Of a stretch of 45,119 nucleotides of DNA, positions 40,295 through 45,119 are shown one piece after another; the stretch's first letter is position 1, and the number at the start of each line of letters is the position of its first letter. Source of the stretch: a virus; the IMG/VR virus record IMGVR_UViG_3300028840_003110, positions 1 through 45,119 of that record; one strand, written 5' to 3'. A program made the position numbers and the translations under genes. The notes below the pieces were generated by a model. That model was not told the DNA's origin and did no database searches. It saw nothing but the letters and a program-made list of their open reading frames with translations.

Positions 40295-40747
40295 ATGGCG
40301 GTTTTTCGAGCAATGCCCACGGGGGGCGCGAACGCCCTGGCGGCGCGACTGAGCCAGGACGCGGCGATGCACCACAACCGGGCTCGCGAGTACCAGCTGG
40401 CGACGATGAGTATGCCGCGCCGGAAGTGGAACCGGTTCGTCAGCATGGTGGCCAACGTCAAAGCCCGCGAGGAGGCCGAGAAGGAAGCCGAACGCCAGGA
40501 GGACCGGGCGATGTGGGGAAACATCGGCGGTGCCGGCGGTGGGGCTGCTCTGAGTATGCTCCTGGCCGGCCCGACGGGTGGTGCGTCCCTCGCGATGATG
40601 CCGAGCATGATGGCCGGCGGATCGCAGATCGGGCGGAGCGTGTCCGGTGCGGGCACGCCTGGGGATTTCACGAGCGGGCTCCAGGCGTTTGCGGACCCGC
40701 TCACGGAGCTGTTCACGGAGAACGACCCGCTCCTGGCGAAGCCGTAG
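40295..40747 (+). CDS. Gly/Ala-rich internal virion protein, 150 aa
   Basis: I chose ATG 40295 because TAGGAGG is 7 nt upstream; the longer frame from 40244 is not needed. Basic helices ('RLSQDAAMHHNRAREYQLAT', 'ANVKAREEAEKEAERQEDRA') are followed by a Gly/Ala/Met-rich hydrophobic stretch ('GGAGGGAALSMLLAGPTGGA', 'SLAMMPSMMAGGSQIGRSVS'), which could insert into a membrane. This resembles small podovirus ejection proteins. It precedes the AT-rich element at 40748-40790. Confidence 0.6.
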   Translation: MAVFRAMPTGGANALAARLSQDAAMHHNRAREYQLATMSMPRRKWNRFVSMVANVKAREEAEKEAERQEDRAMWGNIGGAGGGAALSMLLAGPTGGASLAMMPSMMAGGSQIGRSVSGAGTPGDFTSGLQAFADPLTELFTENDPLLAKP

Positions 40748-40790
40748 AATCATCACACGTGATCATTCGTGATGATTTGTGACGTTTTTT
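40748..40790 (+). promoter_or_regulatory. AT-rich operator-like element: 9-bp inverted repeat over three tandem decamers
   Basis: AATCATCAC (40748-40756) and GTGATGATT (40769-40777) are perfect inverted repeats. Overlapping them are three 10-bp units in tandem, CGTGATCATT, CGTGATGATT and TGTGACGTTT (40758-40787), and a T6 run (40785-40790). The region has much lower GC than its surroundings. It could be a repressor or activator site, or a weak terminator, before the 408-aa gene. Confidence 0.5.
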
Positions 40791-40803
40791 GGAGGCCTGA
40801 GCG

Positions 40804-42030
40804 ATGGCCGGACCTGTACTGCCAGACTGGCTGACCTACAGCGAACGGGACTCCGAGGCCCGGAGACGAGCCGCGACGGACGTGGCGAGACGCCAGGCCC
40901 GCTTGCAGCTTCCCTGGCGTCGGCAGCCCGCGAACGCGGTGCGTGTGGATCTGAAGGGCGTGAAACTGGGCAAGAAGAAGGAGCCCAAGCAGAGGTCTCG
41001 CCGGCCCTGGATGGAGCAGCCCAAGGATCCGGTGCGCGTGCACTTGGACGACGGGCGATCGGAGCGGACGGAGGACGCAGCCGCCAAGGCGGTCGCGAAG
41101 AAGCCCGAGGACCGGTCACAGCCGGATCGGCTCGCGGATCTACACGCGAAGGTCGATGCCCACACCGGTGGAAAACCTGTTGCATCCAAGCCGACGGGGC
41201 CCTCGCAGCAGGAGCTCCTGGCCGACCTGCACTCCAAGGTGACCGGCGGGGTGACACCAACGCCACCCCGTGAGACGCTGCACCTCCCGCCACGTATGCC
41301 GGCCCTGGGAGCTGGAGGACCAGGCCCCAGTGAAACGAAACCCCCGGTTCGTGAAATAACGGGGGGGCAACTGATGGACTTCCGCCAGTGGGCGGAGGTG
41401 AACGCCCCCGAGCTGATCGGCCGGCGGTTCGTGCCGCGTCAACGCCTGGACGCTGCCAAAGAGGCCTACGCCAGGTACATCGCCCTCGAGAAGGAGCGGC
41501 GTGGTGCCGCGCTGGATGAGCGCGCCATGGGTATCAAGGAGGGCAAGGCACAGCCCAGCCTGAGCGACCAGGCCGAGGCGGCTGCGATGGCGAAGCACCC
41601 GGGCGACCCGCTCGCAGCGACCAAGGCCCTCGCGGAAGCGAAGCGTGCCGGCACGGGCAAGGGCGAGAAGGGCCTGGTGGCGGACTCGATGATCGGCAAG
41701 GCCCTGATGGGAGATCCGGCCTATCCGGAGGACGCCCCGGGCGTTCTGGCCGAGATCACCGCGGACCCGATCGAGGGGTTTATGAAGGCGCAGGCCTGGT
41801 TCGAGGAGCAGTCGCCGGCCTGGACACCCAAGCAGAGGGAACAGGTGACGGCAGCCCTGGACGGCAGGCGTCCGACTCTCCAGGACATCAACAAGGCCTG
41901 GGCGGAGGGGTATTTCGGGGACAACCCGACCGAAGCCAAGGCCCGCTACGTGGCGGCGATCAACGCGATCCTCCGCCCGATGGAGGTCGATCGACTCCGC
42001 CACATGGGGCGGTCCATGCGAAAGGAGTAA
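40804..42030 (+). CDS. Internal virion/ejection-type protein, 408 aa
   Basis: ATG at 40804, with GGAGG 8 nt upstream. The N-terminal 90 residues are basic and probably disordered ('KKKEPKQRSRRPWMEQPKD'). Then two near-copies of a helical motif occur, 'DRLADLHAKVDAHTGGKPV' and 'QELLADLHSKVTGGVTPTP', then Pro-rich linkers. A C-terminal helical domain contains 'ADPIEGFMKAQAWFEEQSP' and 'LQDINKAWAEGYFGDNPTEA'. Its position directly before the giant gene suggests co-packaging in the virion. No enzyme motif is seen. Confidence 0.6.
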   Translation: MAGPVLPDWLTYSERDSEARRRAATDVARRQARLQLPWRRQPANAVRVDLKGVKLGKKKEPKQRSRRPWMEQPKDPVRVHLDDGRSERTEDAAAKAVAKKPEDRSQPDRLADLHAKVDAHTGGKPVASKPTGPSQQELLADLHSKVTGGVTPTPPRETLHLPPRMPALGAGGPGPSETKPPVREITGGQLMDFRQWAEVNAPELIGRRFVPRQRLDAAKEAYARYIALEKERRGAALDERAMGIKEGKAQPSLSDQAEAAAMAKHPGDPLAATKALAEAKRAGTGKGEKGLVADSMIGKALMGDPAYPEDAPGVLAEITADPIEGFMKAQAWFEEQSPAWTPKQREQVTAALDGRRPTLQDINKAWAEGYFGDNPTEAKARYVAAINAILRPMEVDRLRHMGRSMRKE

Positions 42031-42033
42031 AGC

Positions 42034-42231
42034 GTGTTGTTTAACGTCGTCGCCCGGGACGAGGTTGCCCCTGACAAGATGTACGTTGTCATCCCGGGGG
42101 AGTATTCGTTGGTTCCGGAGGATGAACAGGCGGCTTGGGTGGAGGGCGACAAGTTCGTAATTCGCCAGGACTTCCGGCTGAGGCTGAGCGAGCCGCAGAA
42201 CTGTGCCGTCATTACGAACATCGGGAGATGA
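42034..42231 (+). CDS. Small hypothetical protein, 65 aa
   Basis: GTG at 42034 with AAAGGAG 6 nt upstream, 4 nt after the previous stop. The short beta-rich peptide ('NVVARDEVAPDKMYVVIPGE', 'WVEGDKFVIRQDFRLRLSEP') looks like a small structural or adaptor protein. No family is recognised. The giant gene starts 7 nt later, so they are translated together. Confidence 0.65.
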   Translation: MLFNVVARDEVAPDKMYVVIPGEYSLVPEDEQAAWVEGDKFVIRQDFRLRLSEPQNCAVITNIGR

Positions 42232-42237
42232 ACGACA

Positions 42238-45119
42238 ATGCCCGACGAACCGAGCCTCCTGGACGTCGTGGCCCGTCGGTACGCCGAGAGCCGGGACCGC
42301 GTTCCTCCTGAGGCCGATGACGATCTGTTTCGAGCTGCGCAGCGTCACCAGCTGCCCCCGCTCGAGACTGCTGAACAGGACATCTTCAATGCCGCGCAGG
42401 CGGTGTTCCAGGGCGCGGCGGTCCCCGAGATCCGTCCGGCAGCACCCAGCCCAGAGCAACAGGCCCGTGACCGCGCAGCTGAGGAGAACATCCCCCTCCT
42501 CGAGCGACGTCCTGGAATAGAGGAACCCTACGGCGAGCTCGAGCGACGGGTGGCCCAGCGTGTCATCCGGGAGCAGGAGATCGGGGCGGAGGACTACGGA
42601 GAGCGGCGCCGGCTGTTCGATGAACGCATGGAGGCCGCGGCCCGCGAACGGTGGGCGGAGCGGGTCCGCGCCGAGCGTGAGCAATTCTACCGGGAGAACC
42701 CCGAGGCACGTCCCCCCGAGGCGATCGACCTGACCCGTCCGCAGATGGGGCCACCCGCGCCGGAACCGAAGCGTAAGCGGGTGGGGGCCTTGAAGCGTCT
42801 ATTCGGCCCGCTGGTCAGAACCACGCAGGCACCGGCCCGCGTCACCGGGCGACTCATGCAGGAAACCCGCGCGAGCACCCTGGTCAACGAGATCGTGGAG
42901 CGGGAGACGCGGCACCGAAGACGAAACAAGTTACACACCCCCGAGCAGCTCGAGACCCAGTACGGTGTCGACGCGGCGGTGCGCCAGGAGCTCCTCGGCG
43001 GGTTTCCGATGTACGACGACCAGGCGTTCGACAAACAAAAGCAGCTCTACATGCTCTGGAAGTCCATCGAGGACAGCCATGGCGAGGCCTTGCCCGAGGC
43101 CCAGGGGTGGCTCGAGAAGCTGGCCACGTTCGGTGGGGATCTGGGCGCTTTCATCGCAGAGATCAGCATACTGCGGCAGACACCGGGTCTGGCCAGGTAT
43201 TCGCGGCAGTACGCTCGAGGCGTGGCACCGGTCACGGCGCCGACCGGCCCCGAAGCACTCCGCCAGGCTACCAGGCAGCACCAGGTCGCCGGCGTGGCCC
43301 GCGAAACCCTCGCAGCTGGCGGGGTCGGCGCACTGCACGGAGAGGATCCGTTCCAGGCCATGCTGACGTTCGCTCCGTTCGGGGCGACCAGGTTCCTCAA
43401 GCCTGTGCAACGGACGATGGCGCAGTCTGCCCTGTTCGCTGGTCCGGACGTCATGGCTGGCGAGTGGCAGGACGCCATTGTGCATGGTGTCTTCGGCCCG
43501 CTGATTTTCTCGATCCCGGATATGATCCGGTACCCGTTCCGAGCTCGCGGCGCTCGCCCGGAACCCATCGGAGACTGGGAACGCTTCGCCGATTCACCCA
43601 GCCAGGTCGAACGCCTGATCTACCGGTACATGAGCATCAACCGTGAAGTGCAGGGGTTCGCAGGACGCGAGGTCAGCGCAAACGAACTGAGAACGGCACA
43701 GAGCGAGGCGGGCCAGGCCGCGCAGGCCCTGGCGCGTCACTACGCTCGTGCCCAGGAAGGTCGGGGGGAGTACTCGCGCCAAGAGCAGGCGCTGCTGCGT
43801 GAGTTCGTCCACCATCACAGACCGGAGGCCGTGCAAGGCCGATGGCAAGAGGAGGCTCGTCATGCCCCTGAAGAAGGGATGCAACCAGGCGAACGTGTCG
43901 TCGAACATCCGAGAGATGAAGGACGCAGGCCACCCCCAGAAGGTCGCGGTCGCGGCGAGCCTCCGCGCGGCGGGGTGACCCCTGAAGAAGGACGCGGGCC
44001 AGTTGGCCCGACGGAAGCCAGGCCCCAAGAAAGGCCGCAAGCACGGCCCGAAGTGACCCCGAAACCTCCGGCCCCGCCCCCCTCTCCGGGACCGGAGGCC
44101 CCACCAACAGCGGCACCGCCGAGACCGTCGGTCTCGGCTCCCAAGAAACCCGAACCGAGGCCGCCCGGCGGTGCCGCGCCTGGTGTACAAGTCGGTCAGC
44201 GGACCGGATCCACAGAAGGCTACAAGGAGCGGTACCTCCAGCTTTACGGCGAGGAGATGCCGGCGTGGGCGGAGTCTCTTATCGAGACGCGACGGAAGGG
44301 CCCCGAGGGCGGAGGCAGGGAGGCACTCAAGGATGAACTCCGCTCCCTCGGGGTTCCTGAGAACCAGCTGAACCGGATGGCGATGACGTGGTATTTCCCG
44401 GAGATGCCGGACCGGCCGTCGACGGTGATGGAGGCGATCAGGAGGACGAAGGAGGCGATGGCGCCGCCACCAGCCGAACCGGAGCGCCCCCCGGTCGCTG
44501 AGGAGGCTGCTGCAATCGAGCCCCCGGCTGACCTGCTGAAGTGGTGGGACGGCTTGAGTAACGCCGACCGCGCCGACGCGGCGGTGACGTTCGGCTGGAC
44601 CAAGCAGGACGCGGCTCGCTACGCACAGGCCAGGTGGCAAGACCTTGCGAGGAGTGTCCAGGAGCACCTCGTCGAACGGTGGGAGAAGATGACCGAGACC
44701 GATCGGGCGCAGCTGGGGCTGCCCAGGAGGCAAGCAGAGCAGCCGGTGCCGACGCCTGAGCCGGTCGACGTCGACGACGAAATCACACCAGAGACGATGC
44801 AAGCGGTTGGCCGTGAGCCCGAGGCGCCGGCGGAGCCGCCGGCGCTGCGAGCGGGTCTCGCTGAAGAATGGTGGGACAAGGAACTCACAACAGCAGGTAG
44901 ACGGGACGTCCTTGCAGCCCTGGGACGGGAAGACGCGGCGGCGGAACTCGTGAGCCCGAAAGTTCGATGGCGACACATCCGTCACGACATGCAGGACGTT
45001 CTGCGGAGGGCCCTCGCAGAACGCACGTTGCCCCAGGAGCTATGGCCGGAGGAAATGACGCCGCCGGACGCAGCACAAGCGTGGTGGACAAATGCATCCC
45101 TTGCAGAGCGCCGGCGTGC
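42238..45119 (+). CDS. Giant polyvalent protein, N-terminal part (open at right edge)
   Basis: ATG at 42238 with GGGAGA upstream. All 960 codons to the edge are open, with 2 bases left over. The first 200 residues are charged helices and Pro-rich linkers. Residues 240-470 are helical with a hydrophobic Gly/Ala-rich stretch ('VARETLAAGGVGALHGEDPF', 'FGPLIFSIPDMIRYPFRARG'), like virion-internal proteins. A P/E/R/G-rich linker (about 540-660) follows, with a second gene nested inside. The last 220 residues carry W-rich helical repeats: LLKWWDGLSNADRADA, 'RWQDLARSVQEHL', EEWWDKELTTAGRRD, 'RWRHIRHDMQDVL' and 'QAWWTNASLAERRR'. Such repeats are typical of large phage and plasmid polyvalent proteins. 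It most likely continues at position 1 of the window. Confidence 0.85.
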   Translation, partial: MPDEPSLLDVVARRYAESRDRVPPEADDDLFRAAQRHQLPPLETAEQDIFNAAQAVFQGAAVPEIRPAAPSPEQQARDRAAEENIPLLERRPGIEEPYGELERRVAQRVIREQEIGAEDYGERRRLFDERMEAAARERWAERVRAEREQFYRENPEARPPEAIDLTRPQMGPPAPEPKRKRVGALKRLFGPLVRTTQAPARVTGRLMQETRASTLVNEIVERETRHRRRNKLHTPEQLETQYGVDAAVRQELLGGFPMYDDQAFDKQKQLYMLWKSIEDSHGEALPEAQGWLEKLATFGGDLGAFIAEISILRQTPGLARYSRQYARGVAPVTAPTGPEALRQATRQHQVAGVARETLAAGGVGALHGEDPFQAMLTFAPFGATRFLKPVQRTMAQSALFAGPDVMAGEWQDAIVHGVFGPLIFSIPDMIRYPFRARGARPEPIGDWERFADSPSQVERLIYRYMSINREVQGFAGREVSANELRTAQSEAGQAAQALARHYARAQEGRGEYSRQEQALLREFVHHHRPEAVQGRWQEEARHAPEEGMQPGERVVEHPRDEGRRPPPEGRGRGEPPRGGVTPEEGRGPVGPTEARPQERPQARPEVTPKPPAPPPSPGPEAPPTAAPPRPSVSAPKKPEPRPPGGAAPGVQVGQRTGSTEGYKERYLQLYGEEMPAWAESLIETRRKGPEGGGREALKDELRSLGVPENQLNRMAMTWYFPEMPDRPSTVMEAIRRTKEAMAPPPAEPERPPVAEEAAAIEPPADLLKWWDGLSNADRADAAVTFGWTKQDAARYAQARWQDLARSVQEHLVERWEKMTETDRAQLGLPRRQAEQPVPTPEPVDVDDEITPETMQAVGREPEAPAEPPALRAGLAEEWWDKELTTAGRRDVLAALGREDAAAELVSPKVRWRHIRHDMQDVLRRALAERTLPQELWPEEMTPPDAAQAWWTNASLAERRR
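43862..43978 (+). CDS. Second overprinted gene inside the giant gene's linker, 38 aa
   Basis: ATG at 43862 with AGGAGG at 43850-43855, a 6-nt spacing. The peptide reads MPLKKGCNQANVSSNIREMK, then 'DAGHPQKVAVAASLRAAG'. It matches a very common tiny phage protein with the form 'MPLxKGxSxxxxSxNIxExxxAGxPQKQAVAxAL', of unknown function. About 92% of its codons end in G or C, versus about half in the giant frame. After its TGA the same frame continues open with GC-rich third positions for 25 codons (PLKKDAGQLARRKPGPKKG and RKHGPK, stop 44054-44056), which looks like the Lys-rich tail such proteins normally have. Confidence 0.8.
   Translation: MPLKKGCNQANVSSNIREMKDAGHPQKVAVAASLRAAG

Noticed and set aside
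43107-43646. 179-codon second frame inside the giant gene
   Set aside because: The giant frame keeps high third-position GC and an ordered protein here; this frame is the shadow.
1-45119. CRISPR arrays, tRNA or rRNA genes, insertion sequences, att sites
   Set aside because: No regularly spaced repeats, cloverleaf-like genes, transposase motifs or integrase were seen; the only long direct repeat is the fibre module.

Overview
This window looks like the complete, or nearly complete, genome of a GC-rich tailed bacteriophage (about two-thirds G+C by eye), probably podovirus-like. It carries a large terminase, portal, scaffold-like protein, HK97-type capsid protein, short head-tail connector genes and internal (ejection-type) virion proteins. 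I found no tape-measure, tail-tube or sheath gene. I also found no integrase, DNA polymerase, primase, tRNA or CRISPR array. The host is unknown. The cysteine-rich secreted protein at 10024-10779 resembles secreted proteins of Myxococcota and other high-GC Gram-negative bacteria, which is only a hint.

The two window edges appear to be adjacent in one giant gene. The gene that starts at 42238 runs open off the right edge (960 codons plus 2 bases). The gene ending at 8818 is open through the left edge with exactly one base before its first full codon. Joined, they give one frame of about 3,899 codons, and the joint falls inside a W-rich helical repeat that continues sensibly across it. The genome is therefore best read as a circle (circular or circularly permuted) cut in this gene. 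The product is a polyvalent protein: virion-internal-like N-terminus, W-rich repeats, N6-adenine methyltransferase, SF2/SNF2-like helicase, and a C-terminal phage-type region.

Layout, read around the circle. (1) 24498-27384 is packaging: a PD-(D/E)XK-like protein, a candidate small terminase and the large terminase, closed by an intrinsic terminator. (2) 27460-29060 holds small surface and membrane proteins, including a spanin-like pair, closed by a second intrinsic terminator. (3) 29185-42231 is the virion module: portal, scaffold, capsid, decoration and connector proteins, then ejection-type proteins. (4) 42238-8818 (across the edge) is the giant gene, whose end overlaps two minus-strand genes (9287-8739). 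(5) A regulatory gap (9288-9715) with a good promoter and a long-stem inverted repeat precedes the rightward 'early' region 9716-19268. That region holds regulators, a secreted Cys-rich protein, a permuted-papain hydrolase, an Acb2-like hook protein, a P-loop polynucleotide-kinase-like protein, a Gp37/Gp68 (DUF5131) protein and small membrane proteins. (6) 19348-23912 holds fibre-like and LamG-like proteins, including a fibre gene broken into three frames at a 144-bp duplicated segment. (7) A lone minus-strand gene (24379-23909) separates this from packaging.

The most striking feature is that both low-complexity linkers of the giant gene hide a small gene in another frame (582-1121 and 43862-43978). 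Each has an AGGAGG ribosome-binding site exactly 6 nt before the start codon. In both intervals the third-position GC bias follows the small gene, not the giant frame. Other notable points are a large terminase whose C-terminal nuclease motif sits in the middle of the domain, a perfect 14-bp hairpin around a start codon, and an AT-rich decamer-repeat element at 40748-40790.
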